64,000 bases of DNA from Paractinoplanes aksuensis (GTDB lineage Bacteria; Actinomycetota; Actinomycetes; Mycobacteriales; Micromonosporaceae): contig NZ_JAMYJR010000023.1 of NCBI RefSeq assembly GCF_024137025.1, positions 185,231 through 249,230 of the forward strand, given 5' to 3'. The position numbers and the translations under genes are program-made. The notes beneath the pieces are model-generated. The model did no database searches. It was given only the letters and a program-made list of their open reading frames with translations, and was not told the origin of the DNA. Positions 42,144-51,150 of the stretch are shown in pieces. The first letter of the stretch is position 1. Every line of letters starts with the position of its first letter.

Positions 42144-44810
42144 GTGCGGTTCGAGGTTCTGGGGCCGGTGCGGGTGTGTACGAGCGACGGCGAGGCGGCG
42201 ACCCTCGCCCCGAAGCCGCGGGCGCTGCTGGCCGTGCTGCTGGCCGCGAAGGGGCGACCGGTCACGGCCGAGCGGCTGCTGGGTGAGTTGTGGCCCGAGG
42301 GCGCGCCGTCGACGGCCACCGCCACCCTGCAGATGCACGTGTCGGCGCTGCGCAAGGTGGTCGGCGACCGGGTCGGCACGGCCCCGGGCGGCTACCGGCT
42401 CGACCTGGCCGGGGCGTCCTTCGACGCGGCCGAGTTCGAGTCCGGCGGCGACCTGGGTCTGTGGCGGGGGGACGCGTACGAGGGTGTGGCCGCCGGTCCG
42501 GCCGTCTCGGCCGCGGCCGCGCGTCTGACCGAGCTGCGTCTCGCGGCCCGCCACGACTGGGCGCAGCGGACCCTGGCCGACGGGCGGCCCGTCGACGCCG
42601 CGACCGAGCTGGCCGGGTGGGTGGCCGAGCAACCGGCCGCCGAGGGCCTGGTCAAGCAGCTCATGCTCGCTCTTTACCGCTCGGGCCGGGCCGGGGACGC
42701 CCTTTCCGCGTACGACCGGACCGCCGCCGCCCTGGACAGCCTGGGCGCCCGCCCCGGGCCCGACCTGGACGCGCTGGCCGCCGCCGTCCGCCGCCAGGAC
42801 CCGACGCTCGACCGGCCCGCCCCGGGCGTGCCGGCCCAGCGCAACCGGTTCATCGGCCGCCGGGCCGAGCTCGACCGGGCCATCCATCTGCTCGGCACGG
42901 CCCGCCTGCTCACGGTGGTCGGCCCGGGTGGCGCCGGCAAGACCCGGCTCAGCCTGGAGCTGGCCCGCGAGGTGGCCGCCGACCACGACGCCGTGCACAT
43001 TGTCGAGCTGGCCGAGCACCGCGACGGGCCGCTCGACGCCCGGCTGGCCGCGGCCGTCGGCATCCGCGAGGAGCCGGGCATGCCTGTCCTCGAGACCGTG
43101 ACCCGCCAGCTCACCGGCCGGGTGCTGCTGGTCCTGGACAACTGCGAGCACGTCCGGCCGCAGGCCACCGAGTTGGCTCACACTCTGCTGGCCGTCTGCC
43201 CGGGCGTACGGGTCGTGGCGACCAGCCGCGAGCAGCTGGGCCTGAGCGGCGAGGTGATTTTCGCGCTGGGCGGCCTGGCCACCCCGGCCCCGGGTGCGGC
43301 CGACCCGCACACCGACGCCGTGCGGCTGCTGGCCGACCGGGTCGCGGCCGCCCGCGGCGGAACCGGGCTGGCCCCGGCCGAACTGGTCGTGGCGGCCGAG
43401 CTGTGCCGCCGGCTGGACGGGCTGCCGCTGGCCATCGAGCTGGCCGCGGCCCGGCTGCGCGCGCTGCCCCTGGCCGAGATCGTGTCCCGCCTCGACCGCC
43501 GTCTCGACCTGCTGACCGGCACCTCGCCGGTGCTGCGCCACCAGACCATGCGGGCCGCCATCGACTGGGGGTACGAGCTACTCGACGTGCCCCAGCAAGA
43601 GCTGCTGCGCCGGCTCGGGGTCTTCGCCGGCGGGTTCGACCTGGCCGCGGCGGGCGAGGTGGCCGGGGCCGACCCGCTCGACCCGCTGACCCAGCTGGTC
43701 GACCGGTCGATGGTGGAGTGGCGCGACGGGCGCTACCGGCTGATCGAGACGATCCGCGAGTACGCCCGGGAGCGGCTGGGACCGGCCGAGCGGGCCGAGG
43801 CGTTCGGGCGGCTGGTCGCGTACTGGACCCGGCGGCTGGCCGAGCCGCCGCCGGTGGACGGGCCCGCGCACACCGAATGGCTGGCCGCGACGGCGGCCGA
43901 GCACGACACGATCATGGCTGCGGCCGACTGGTCGCTGCGCGAGGGCGACCCGGCCGACGGCCTGCGGATCGCCGCCGCCATGTGGTGGTTCTGGTGGGTC
44001 GCGGGCCGGATGGCCGAGGGGCTGACCTGGCTCGACAAGGCGCTGGCGGCCTCGGCCGAGCCGTCCGCGCTGCGGGCCCGGGCCCTGCGGGCGGCGGCCG
44101 CGCTGGCCCGCAACTCGGGCGATCTGGTCGCGGCCCGGCGCCTCGGGGAGGAGGGCCTGGCTGTCTTCCGGGGGCTCGACGACCGTACGGGAATGGTTGC
44201 TGCTCTCAACAACCTGCTGATCACGGCCCAGGCCCAGGAGGACTACCCGGCCTCGCTCGCGTTCGGCCACGAGGCGCTGAAGCTGGCCGAGCAGGCCGGG
44301 GACGCGCGGATGGTCGCGGCCGCCTCCAACAACACGGCCGGGACGTTGCGCTGCATGGGCCGGCTGGACGAGGCCGAGCCGTTGTTCACCCGGGCTCTGG
44401 AGGGCTTCCGGGCGCTCAACGACCGGCGCGGGGAGGCGGCGGCGCTGTCCAACCTGTCGACGACCGACCGGCGCCGCGGGCGCTACGAGCCGGCCCGGCG
44501 GGCCATGCGGGAGGCGCTGGCCGTCTACACCGAGCTGGGCATCGCCGAGGGGCAGCTGGACGCGGTGGAAGGGCTGGCCCAGCTGGACGTGCTCGAGGGC
44601 GACGCCGAGGGTGGGCTGCGGCTGCTGGCGGTGGCGGAGAGGGAACGTACGGAATTGGGCGCGCCCAGCTTCACCCCCGACGAGATCGCCGACCGGGACC
44701 AGGCCGAGGCGGCGGCGCGGGGCGCGCTCGACGCGGCCGCGGTGGCCCGGGCCTACCGGGACGCCACCGCCACCACGCTCGAGAAAGCCGTCGCGCAGCT
44801 GCTCGGATGA
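42144..44810 (+). CDS. SARP/AfsR-like regulator with NB-ARC and TPR domains
   Basis: An 888-residue regulator. Residues ~1-90 are an OmpR-type winged helix (L-L-G-E-L-W-P-E-G and L-R-K-V-V-G-D-R), ~95-240 a BTAD helical domain (L-Y-R-S-G-R-A-G-D-A-L-S-A-Y), ~255-500 an NB-ARC-type ATPase with G-P-G-G-A-G-K-T-R-L and L-V-L-D-N-C-E-H, and the C-terminal ~300 residues TPR repeats. Such proteins activate antibiotic or developmental genes, often after ATP-dependent switching. No biosynthetic cluster is in the window, so the target is unknown. GTG at 42144 follows AGAGG; the open frame upstream runs into the divergent lipoprotein's promoter and is rejected. Confidence 0.9.
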   Translation: MRFEVLGPVRVCTSDGEAATLAPKPRALLAVLLAAKGRPVTAERLLGELWPEGAPSTATATLQMHVSALRKVVGDRVGTAPGGYRLDLAGASFDAAEFESGGDLGLWRGDAYEGVAAGPAVSAAAARLTELRLAARHDWAQRTLADGRPVDAATELAGWVAEQPAAEGLVKQLMLALYRSGRAGDALSAYDRTAAALDSLGARPGPDLDALAAAVRRQDPTLDRPAPGVPAQRNRFIGRRAELDRAIHLLGTARLLTVVGPGGAGKTRLSLELAREVAADHDAVHIVELAEHRDGPLDARLAAAVGIREEPGMPVLETVTRQLTGRVLLVLDNCEHVRPQATELAHTLLAVCPGVRVVATSREQLGLSGEVIFALGGLATPAPGAADPHTDAVRLLADRVAAARGGTGLAPAELVVAAELCRRLDGLPLAIELAAARLRALPLAEIVSRLDRRLDLLTGTSPVLRHQTMRAAIDWGYELLDVPQQELLRRLGVFAGGFDLAAAGEVAGADPLDPLTQLVDRSMVEWRDGRYRLIETIREYARERLGPAERAEAFGRLVAYWTRRLAEPPPVDGPAHTEWLAATAAEHDTIMAAADWSLREGDPADGLRIAAAMWWFWWVAGRMAEGLTWLDKALAASAEPSALRARALRAAAALARNSGDLVAARRLGEEGLAVFRGLDDRTGMVAALNNLLITAQAQEDYPASLAFGHEALKLAEQAGDARMVAAASNNTAGTLRCMGRLDEAEPLFTRALEGFRALNDRRGEAAALSNLSTTDRRRGRYEPARRAMREALAVYTELGIAEGQLDAVEGLAQLDVLEGDAEGGLRLLAVAERERTELGAPSFTPDEIADRDQAEAAARGALDAAAVARAYRDATATTLEKAVAQLLG

Positions 44811-44874
44811 CCTCCGGTAGCGCCTCGGGGTGGCCTTTGGGGTTTCTTTGGGGGCACGCCGCAGAGTTCTCCCC

Positions 44875-45414
44875 ATGAAGAAGAGCCTCGTCGCCCTGGC
44901 CGCCCTCGTCGCCGTCTCGCTCACCACCGGATGCAGCCTGCTGGAGTCAGCGACCGCAGCCCCGACCTCCTCGCCGACGGCGAAGGCTACGGCGAAGGCC
45001 ACTGCGCAACCGACGGCTGACACCGGCACCGGCTCGGTGAAGGACGAGGGCGACATTCCCGACCCGTGCACCCTGCTGTCGAAGGCGGAGGTCACCAGCC
45101 TGACCGGGCGCAAGATCACCCAGATCGACGAGGACGGCGCCGAACCCGGCGAGGCCACCCGCTTCTGTCAGTGGCAGCAGGACGGCGGCCAGCTCGCGAT
45201 CTTCCTGGGTCGCACCACCCCGGCCGACTTCGAGGTCGTCGTGGACGAGGCCGAACCGGTCGACGGCATCGGCGAGGACGCCTTCCTGCTCTCCGATCAC
45301 CTCTACGTGCTCTACGGCACCGTCCAGATCGACGTCTACTCGCGGGGCGGCTCGGACAGCGAGAACCTGGCCGACGCCAAGAAGGTCGCCCGGACCCTCA
45401 TCCCGCGGGTCTAG
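44875..45414 (+). CDS. DUF3558-type lipoprotein
   Basis: A 179-residue predicted lipoprotein: M-K-K-S-L-V-A-L start, lipobox T-T-G-C, a Thr/Ala/Lys linker, then a DUF3558-like domain recognised from D-P-C-T-L-L-S-K-A-E-V, R-F-C-Q-W and a closing V-A-R-T-L-I. The two Cys residues in P-C and F-C probably form a disulfide on the outer face of the membrane. ATG at 44875 gives a proper signal peptide. Its stop overlaps the convergent response regulator gene by 4 bases. Confidence 0.82.
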   Translation: MKKSLVALAALVAVSLTTGCSLLESATAAPTSSPTAKATAKATAQPTADTGTGSVKDEGDIPDPCTLLSKAEVTSLTGRKITQIDEDGAEPGEATRFCQWQQDGGQLAIFLGRTTPADFEVVVDEAEPVDGIGEDAFLLSDHLYVLYGTVQIDVYSRGGSDSENLADAKKVARTLIPRV

Positions 45415-46043
45415 AGAATGCCCCGGCGGTGGGCGGCCGACACCGCCGAGGCCCTGTCCGGCACATCCAGCTTGGCGTAGATGTGCAGCAGGTGGGTCTT
45501 GACGGTGGCCTCGCTGATGAACAGCGCGGCCGCCGTCTCGCGGTTGGTGCGGCCCTCGGCCACCAGGGCCAGGATCTCGCGTTCGCGAGCGCTGAGCTGG
45601 GCGGTGGGTGCGGGCTTCCCCGGGCGTACGCGGGCCAGCAGCACCGCCGCGACCGAGGGCGACAGCACGGTCTCGCCCCGGGCGGCCGCCCGGACGGCCT
45701 TGAACAGCTCCTCGCGCGGCGCGTCCTTGAGCAGGTAGCCGATCGCGCCCGCCTCGACCGCGGGCAGCACGTCGGAGTCTGTGTCGTGCGTGGTCAGCAC
45801 CAGCACCCGGGCCGACGGCACCCGTTCCAGCAGCAGCCGGATCAGGGTGCCGCCGCTGGGCTCGGGCAGGCGCAGGTCGGTCAGCACCACGTCCGGCCGC
45901 ACCGCCTCGACCACGGTCAGCGCCTCCGAGCCGGTGGCGGCCTCGCCCACGATCGCGAAGTCGGGCTGGGTGCCCAGCATGCCGCGCAACCCGTCCCGTA
46001 CGACCGGGTGGTCGTCGACCACGACCAGCCGGAGCACCGCCAT
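45411..46043 (-). CDS. NarL/LuxR-type response regulator
   Basis: A 210-residue response regulator. The receiver domain has V-V-D-D-H-P-V-V, the phosphorylated Asp in V-L-T-D-L-R-L-P and the Lys in Y-L-L-K-D-A. The output domain is a LuxR helix-turn-helix (L-S-A-R-E-R-E-I-L-A-L-V-A-E-G-R-T-N). ATG at 46043 shares one base with the stop of the kinase gene (TGATG), so regulator and kinase are made from one message. A DUF418 membrane protein gene is the first gene of this three-gene operon and might be the target or the sensor partner. Confidence 0.93.
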   Translation of the reverse strand: MAVLRLVVVDDHPVVRDGLRGMLGTQPDFAIVGEAATGSEALTVVEAVRPDVVLTDLRLPEPSGGTLIRLLLERVPSARVLVLTTHDTDSDVLPAVEAGAIGYLLKDAPREELFKAVRAAARGETVLSPSVAAVLLARVRPGKPAPTAQLSAREREILALVAEGRTNRETAAALFISEATVKTHLLHIYAKLDVPDRASAVSAAHRRGIL

Positions 46044-47191
46044 CACGCCGCCCCGATGGCCGGCACGGTCACGCTGACCGCCGTGCCCGCGCCGGGCGAC
46101 GACTCGATCGCCACCGACCCGGCCAGCGCCTCGACCCGCTGGCGCAGCGCGACCAGCCCGAAACCGCCGGCCCGGCCCACGTCGAAACCGGCGCCGTCGT
46201 CGCGTACGTCCAGCACGATCACGTCCTCCATGTAGGACAGCGTCACGTCGGCCCGGCCGGCGCGCGCGTGGCGGCCGACGTTGGCCAGCGCCTCTTGAGC
46301 CGCCCGCAGCAACGTCACCTCCACCTCGGCGTGGGCCGGCACGGGCGTGCCGGTCACGGTGAAACTGACGGGCACGTCCTGCTGCCCGCTCCAGGTCGAC
46401 ACGGCCAGCCGTACGGCGTCGACGAGCCGGGCGTCCTGCAGCGGGCCCGGCCGCAGCGCGTCGATCGACCGGCGCACCTCGTCGAGGCTGGTCCGGGCCA
46501 GCGTACGGGCGTGGTCGAGCCGCCGCTGCTGCTCGGGCGCGACCTCGCCCAGCGCCTCGAGCTGCGTGACGATACCGGTCAGCCCCTGGGCCACGGTGTC
46601 GTGGATCTCGCGGGCGAGCCGGGCCCGCTCCTCGGCCACCCCGGCCGCGCGGTTGAGCCGGGCGTTCTCGGTCGCCATGGCGACCAGCTCGCTGTTGACC
46701 TCGCGGCGCCGGATCGCCTCGCGTTCCATCACCCGCACCATCGTGCCGAACAGCGCGGCCAGCGGCGTGATGATCCCGACGTTGATCAGCACCGACGACA
46801 GGTTGGCCCCCGACGCCGCCAGCAGGGGCACGTTGGCCGCGAGCAGGCCCAGGTAGGCCCACCAGCCGGGCAGGGCCACGAAGGCGAGCACGTAACAGGC
46901 CGGGACGAAGAGCTGGAACGCCTCGTCGAGCCGCAGCAGCAGGTAGGTCCAGCCGAGCACGCCGGTGAAGTAGACCGCCATGAACCACGGGCGGCGCTCC
47001 CACCAGTCCGGGTGGGCCGGCACGAACCACCAGTGCCAGACCGCGAACCCGGCGGCCGCGACCGTCGGGGCGGCCCACCCGGCCGGGCCGGTGAAGAGCG
47101 CTATGCCGTACGCGATGACCAGGAGCCCGTACGGAAGCAGGGCCCACGGCTGATTCCACCGGTGCTCCCGGCGCAGCTCCTCCACGGTCAC
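46043..47191 (-). CDS. NarL-type sensor histidine kinase
   Basis: A 382-residue sensor kinase with about five N-terminal membrane helices (~18-170) and no large outer domain. A coiled linker follows, then the HisKA_3 dimerisation segment with the phospho-acceptor in R-E-I-H-D-T-V-A-Q-G-L, and an HATPase domain with A-A-Q-E-A-L-A-N-V and D-D-G-A-G-F. GTG at 47191 overlaps the stop of the DUF418 gene; a second GTG six bases later is possible. It should phosphorylate the regulator encoded immediately downstream. The stimulus is probably sensed in or at the membrane. Confidence 0.92.
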   Translation of the reverse strand: MTVEELRREHRWNQPWALLPYGLLVIAYGIALFTGPAGWAAPTVAAAGFAVWHWWFVPAHPDWWERRPWFMAVYFTGVLGWTYLLLRLDEAFQLFVPACYVLAFVALPGWWAYLGLLAANVPLLAASGANLSSVLINVGIITPLAALFGTMVRVMEREAIRRREVNSELVAMATENARLNRAAGVAEERARLAREIHDTVAQGLTGIVTQLEALGEVAPEQQRRLDHARTLARTSLDEVRRSIDALRPGPLQDARLVDAVRLAVSTWSGQQDVPVSFTVTGTPVPAHAEVEVTLLRAAQEALANVGRHARAGRADVTLSYMEDVIVLDVRDDGAGFDVGRAGGFGLVALRQRVEALAGSVAIESSPGAGTAVSVTVPAIGAA

Positions 47192-48345
47192 CCTGCCATC
47201 TTGCCGGTCCGGTAGGTCAAGCGGCGCAAGACGATCTCGGCCGGTCCGCGCCGACCGGCCCGGCGCAGCAGATCGGCCAGCACCACCGAGACGAGCCAGG
47301 TGCCCAGGGCGAGCAGGGCCACCGCGCCCGTGCTGATCGTCGCGCCCAGCCCCAGCGTCCACGGCGCCAGCAGCGCCACGAAGACCACCGACTGGAACAA
47401 ATAGCAGCTGAGCGACCGCTGACCGGTGGCGGCCAGGGCGGTCACCACCGTCCCGCGGGCGCGGATCGCGACCAGGCCGATCAGGGCCGCGTAGCCCAGC
47501 CCGCCCGCGACCCCGGTCACCGCGTGCAGCGCCGAGATGCCCCACAGGTTTCCCGGGCTCCAGAAATGCCCGACCGCCAGGCCCGCCGGCAACCCGCCGA
47601 GCACGGCGATGGTCAGTCCGGCCACGGCCGTACGCCGGAGCAGGTGACGGTGGGCGGCCGGATCACTGAGGATGCCTCGCCGCGCGGCCCACGTGCCGAC
47701 CAGGATCGCGCTGCCCACCCCGAGGACACCGGCCGGCGTCATCAGCCACTCGAACGGCCGCAAGGCCATGGCCCGCAGCGGATCCGCGGTTTCGAACGAC
47801 CAGAAGAACGAGCGCTCCCCCGAGGGCGGCGCCATGTAGGCGGCCCCCTGCCCGAGAGCGACCACCACGAGCCAGCAGCCCGCCGCGATCAGCAGCTTCC
47901 GGTCGGACACCCCCGTCAGAGCGACCAGAATGAAGCCGGCCACGCCGTACAGCCCGAGGATGTCCCCCGGGAACAGCAGCAGGGCGTGGGCGAACCCGAA
48001 CGCGACGAGCCACCAGCTACGCCGCCGCAGGAGCTTCTTCGCGTCAGCCAACGACGCACCGGCGGCGCGCTGCCTCTGCATGATCTGCACCACCCCGTAC
48101 GCGAAGAGGGCCGCGAACATCGGATAGGCCCGGCCATCCACAGTGGTCACCGTGACGACGCTGACGATCCGATCGACGAGCCCGCTCTCGACAATGTGCT
48201 GCCGGACCCCGTAGGGCCGCGCGTAGAGATGGACGACCGAGTTGGCCAGCGCGATGAACGCCAACATGAGCCCGCGCGCCAGGTCGGGGGCGAGCGCCCG
48301 ATCCGCCGCCCCCACCGGTCCGGCCGTTGCATGCGTGACAGTCAT
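47188..48345 (-). CDS. DUF418 family membrane protein
   Basis: A 385-residue membrane protein with about nine hydrophobic helices. It shows the DUF418 pattern: an early L-A-P-D-L-A-R-G-L-M-L, a middle G-D-I-L-G-L-Y-G-V-A-G, and a C-terminal block T-G-Q-R-S-L-S-C-Y-L-F-Q-S. The function of DUF418 proteins is not established; some are suspected acyltransferase or transport relatives. It is the promoter-proximal gene of an operon with a two-component system, overlapping the kinase start by 4 bases. Confidence 0.88.
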   Translation of the reverse strand: MTVTHATAGPVGAADRALAPDLARGLMLAFIALANSVVHLYARPYGVRQHIVESGLVDRIVSVVTVTTVDGRAYPMFAALFAYGVVQIMQRQRAAGASLADAKKLLRRRSWWLVAFGFAHALLLFPGDILGLYGVAGFILVALTGVSDRKLLIAAGCWLVVVALGQGAAYMAPPSGERSFFWSFETADPLRAMALRPFEWLMTPAGVLGVGSAILVGTWAARRGILSDPAAHRHLLRRTAVAGLTIAVLGGLPAGLAVGHFWSPGNLWGISALHAVTGVAGGLGYAALIGLVAIRARGTVVTALAATGQRSLSCYLFQSVVFVALLAPWTLGLGATISTGAVALLALGTWLVSVVLADLLRRAGRRGPAEIVLRRLTYRTGKMAG

Positions 48346-48447
48346 GCCCTCAGTCTTCGGCCGCCCACCCCACCACCGGATCGACCGATGTACGGCTCCG
48401 CCGGATCAACCACGGCGGAGCCGAATCAACCGATCGGCGGATGACGC

Positions 48448-49332
48448 TCAGCCGAGCTTGCGGGTCAGGAAGTCGTGGATGAGCGGGAAGACCTCGTCGG
48501 GGCGGTCCTCGAGCAGGAAGTGGCCGCTGTCGAAGAGGTGGAACTCGACGTCCTTCACGTCCCGCTTGTACGGGTGCGCGCCCTCGGCCGGGAAGATGAC
48601 GTCGTTGGCGCCCCACACGATGAGGGTCGGCGGCTGGTGGGCGCGCAGCCATTCCTGCACGGCCGGGTAGAGGCCCGGGTTGGTGCCGTAGTCGAGGAAG
48701 TAGTCGAGCTGGATCTCGTCGTTGCCGGGCCGGTCGAGCAGGGCCTGGTCGGTGGTCCAGTTGTCGGGCGAGATGCGGGCGGCGTGGGCCATGCCGTCGG
48801 TGTACTGGAACCTGGTGGTGTCCAGCGTGACCAGGCCGCGCAGGGCGTCCCGGTTGGCCTGGCTGTTGTCGGCCCAGTAGCGCTTGATCGGCGCCCAGAA
48901 CTCGTTGTCCAGGCCTTCGTCGTACGCGTTGCCGTTCTGCACGACGAGGGCCGTGATCGCGTCGGGGTCGGCCAGGGCGAGCCGCCAGGCCGTGGGCGCG
49001 CCGTAGTCGAAGACGTTGACGGCGTACTTGGTCACGCCGAGCTTGGTCAGCAGCTTCTGCACGTACTTGGCCGCGTTGTCGAAGGTGTAGTCGAACCCGG
49101 CCCGGTCGGGGGCGGCGCTCTGGCCGTAGCCCGGCAGGTCGGGCGCGATGACGTGGAACCGGTCGGCCAGGTACGGGATCAGGTTGCGGAACATGTGCGA
49201 CGAGGTCGGGAACCCGTGCAGGAGCAGGACGACGGGGGCGTCGGTCGGCCCGGCCTCCCGGTAGAACATCTCGAACCCGTCAAGGTTCTCGGTCTTGTAC
49301 TGGACGACTGGGACGAACGCTGTGTTGGTCAT
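48448..49332 (-). CDS. alpha/beta hydrolase, epoxide hydrolase/dehalogenase-like
   Basis: A 294-residue alpha/beta hydrolase. The oxyanion segment is L-L-L-H-G-F-P-T-S-S, and the nucleophile elbow reads N-V-F-D-Y-G-A-P-T, giving an Asp nucleophile as in epoxide hydrolases and haloalkane dehalogenases rather than Ser. The acid and histidine fit W-G-A-N-D and S-G-H-F-L-L. ATG at 49332 is preferred; an ATG five codons earlier lies inside the operator. It faces a TetR gene across two palindromes and is presumably induced by a substrate or xenobiotic sensed by that repressor. Confidence 0.87.
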   Translation of the reverse strand: MTNTAFVPVVQYKTENLDGFEMFYREAGPTDAPVVLLLHGFPTSSHMFRNLIPYLADRFHVIAPDLPGYGQSAAPDRAGFDYTFDNAAKYVQKLLTKLGVTKYAVNVFDYGAPTAWRLALADPDAITALVVQNGNAYDEGLDNEFWAPIKRYWADNSQANRDALRGLVTLDTTRFQYTDGMAHAARISPDNWTTDQALLDRPGNDEIQLDYFLDYGTNPGLYPAVQEWLRAHQPPTLIVWGANDVIFPAEGAHPYKRDVKDVEFHLFDSGHFLLEDRPDEVFPLIHDFLTRKLG

Positions 49333-49344
49333 GTCCCGACCATA

Positions 49345-49384
49345 CATACCTCTAGGTATGACGACAACCCTACCTCCAGGTATG
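49345..49384. promoter_or_regulatory. twin TetR operators
   Basis: CATACCTCTAGGTATG (49345-49360) is a 7-2-7 palindrome. A second copy, CTACCTCCAGGTATG (49370-49384), has the core TACCT-CC-AGGTA. The centres are 24 bases apart. Both lie between the divergent hydrolase and TetR genes and would place the repressor over both promoters. Confidence 0.85.
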
Positions 49385-49404
49385 GAGCGAGCTATTGTTG
49401 TGTC

Positions 49405-49959
49405 ATGGACAACAGGCGGCTGATCATCGACTCGGCCAAGAAGCTCTTCTGGCACCGCGGCTACTCGACGACGAGCCCGAAGCAGGTGATGGCCGACGCC
49501 GGTGTCGGGCAGGGCAGCTTCTATCACCACTTCCCGGCCAAGGCCGACCTCGGCCACGAGGTGGTTCAGGAGAACGGCCGCGATCTCGTCGCTTCCGTAC
49601 GCGCCGCCATGGAAGGAAAGGCGACCGGCCGCGACCGCCTGGTCGCGTTCCTGGGGTCGGCCGGCGACGCGCTCGGCGGCTGCCAGATCGGCGGCTTCGC
49701 CTACGACGCCGGGATCCTGGCCGAACCCCCCTTGCGCGAGGCACTGGGCGCAGCGTTCACCGAACTGACCGACCTGCTGGAAAGCGTCGTGCGCGAGGCC
49801 CAGGCCGACGGTTCGGTGTCGGCGAAACTCGACCCGGCCCAGACCGCGGCCGCCCTGCTGGCCGTCGTCGAGGGCGCGTTCGTCATCGCCCGCGCCACCG
49901 GCCGCCAGTCCACCGCCGACGCGGCCACCGCGGGCGCCCTCGCCCTGCTCGACGGGTGA
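49405..49959 (+). CDS. TetR-family repressor
   Basis: A 184-residue regulator. The N-terminal TetR helix-turn-helix reads A-K-K-L-F-W-H-R-G-Y-S-T-T-S…V-G-Q-G-S-F-Y-H-H-F. The C-terminal ligand domain resembles that of AcrR/YcdC-type repressors that control oxidoreductases and hydrolases. It contains a single Cys (G-G-C-Q-I-G-G-F-A), a feature shared by several thiol- or quinone-sensing relatives, though this is only suggestive. ATG at 49405. It ends directly against the stop of the convergent methyltransferase gene with no gap. Confidence 0.93.
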   Translation: MDNRRLIIDSAKKLFWHRGYSTTSPKQVMADAGVGQGSFYHHFPAKADLGHEVVQENGRDLVASVRAAMEGKATGRDRLVAFLGSAGDALGGCQIGGFAYDAGILAEPPLREALGAAFTELTDLLESVVREAQADGSVSAKLDPAQTAAALLAVVEGAFVIARATGRQSTADAATAGALALLDG

Positions 49960-50616
49960 TCAGGCCGGCCGGTAGTACGAATGGACGGCGGGCTGGCCGG
50001 TGTAGTTGGGGCCGGCCCGGTCGTCGGCGCCGAGGTAGGTGTAGGGCAGGCTGAGCTCGCGGGGGCCGGTACAACTGATCCGGCGGCAGCGGGCATCGTA
50101 GGCGAGGCCGGCCGCGCGCAGCTGGGTGGTCAGACGCCGGCCGACCGGTTCGCCGTCCGCGCGCCGCACGCTGGTCAGGTCGAGGTCGGCGACGAAACGG
50201 CCGCCGGGGGTCAGCCATTGCACGATGCGGCTGAGCACGGCGAGCTTGTCCCCGACGTAGTGCAGGCCGTGCACACAGGTGATCAGATCGAACGCCCGCG
50301 GCGGGGTCCAGGTCTCGATCGGCGCCGCCACCAGGGCCGGGCCGGAGTCCTCGGGAACGGGCAGGAACGCGTCGACCAGGTCGACGCCGATCAGCGTGAC
50401 CTCTGGCAGCCGGGCGGCGGCCTGGATGAGCGCGCGCCCGCTGCCGCAGCACAGGTCGAGCCAGGCGGTGTCGCTGCCCGCGCCGGCGCCGACCCAGGCG
50501 ACCGGGTCGAACCCGAGTTCCCGCTCATAGCTGTTGACACCGGCCAATTGGCGTTCGCGGTTCATCGCGCAGTTGGCCACCACGGACGAGGCGTGCAGCC
50601 CTTCGTCATCGAGCAT
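49960..50616 (-). CDS. class I SAM-dependent methyltransferase
   Basis: A 218-residue methyltransferase. The SAM-binding motif is W-L-D-L-C-C-G-S-G-R-A-L, followed by the acidic L-I-G-V-D-L, the I-T-C-V-H-G-L-H-Y-V motif and a post-motif W-L-T-P-G-G-R-F. The substrate is unknown. ATG at 50616 has GGGGGA four bases upstream and lies inside the end of the upstream small membrane protein gene, overlapping it by 11 bases, so the two are translationally coupled. Confidence 0.87.
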   Translation of the reverse strand: MLDDEGLHASSVVANCAMNRERQLAGVNSYERELGFDPVAWVGAGAGSDTAWLDLCCGSGRALIQAAARLPEVTLIGVDLVDAFLPVPEDSGPALVAAPIETWTPPRAFDLITCVHGLHYVGDKLAVLSRIVQWLTPGGRFVADLDLTSVRRADGEPVGRRLTTQLRAAGLAYDARCRRISCTGPRELSLPYTYLGADDRAGPNYTGQPAVHSYYRPA

Positions 50617-51025
50617 TTCCCCCCGCCTCTCTGGGCCACGTCCAGGCGACCCGGGCGATGGTGAGCAGGAACGCCACCTCGATCAGGGTGCCGGCGATGT
50701 AGTAGAGCCAGCTCTCGCCGATGAGGGTGGCCGCCACGGTGAGGATATAGATCAGGCTGACCACGAGGTTGGCGATCCGGTTGATCCGCGCCGGGGCGAG
50801 CAGCGAGACGACGATCATCAACGACGCCACCGCGATGTAGAGGGTCGTGAGAACGAGGAACGTCTGGTCGATCGCGAAGCCGGTGCCGGCCATCTCCCCG
50901 GCGAGCACTCCGTTGATGACGTCAGCGCGGAAGAAGCCGAAGATGTCGACGTAGGCGAACACGAACAGCGTGGTGATCCACAGACCGCAGAGCACGACTT
51001 TGGTATCCACTTTGGTGTCGTTCAT
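50606..51025 (-). CDS. small four-helix membrane protein (DUF6326-like)
   Basis: A 139-residue membrane protein with four hydrophobic helices: L-C-G-L-W-I-T-T-L-F-V-F-A-Y, L-V-L-T-T-L-Y-I-A-V-A-S, L-V-V-S-L-I-Y-I-L and Y-Y-I-A-G-T-L-I-E-V-A-F. The second-helix loop D-I-F-G-F-F-R-A-D-V-I resembles DUF6326 proteins. The function is unknown. ATG at 51025 (M-N-D-T-K-V) is chosen; a start seven codons earlier is also open. It overlaps the methyltransferase start by 11 bases. Confidence 0.72.
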   Translation of the reverse strand: MNDTKVDTKVVLCGLWITTLFVFAYVDIFGFFRADVINGVLAGEMAGTGFAIDQTFLVLTTLYIAVASLMIVVSLLAPARINRIANLVVSLIYILTVAATLIGESWLYYIAGTLIEVAFLLTIARVAWTWPREAGGNAR

Positions 51026-51150
51026 AAGTCGAAGTCTCGGCCGCATCGGCGGTTGCCCGCCCCGGCTCCGGGACCGACGTCGCCCTGGCTCATCGGCCAG
51101 GGAAACGGCCGGCCGCGCGACGGGTTCGCGGCGTACGCCCGATCGCTACT

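Noticed and set aside
42290..44878. 862-codon plus-strand frame within the SARP gene
   Set aside because: Gly/Arg/Pro-rich shadow frame; the SARP protein in the adjacent frame has complete domains.
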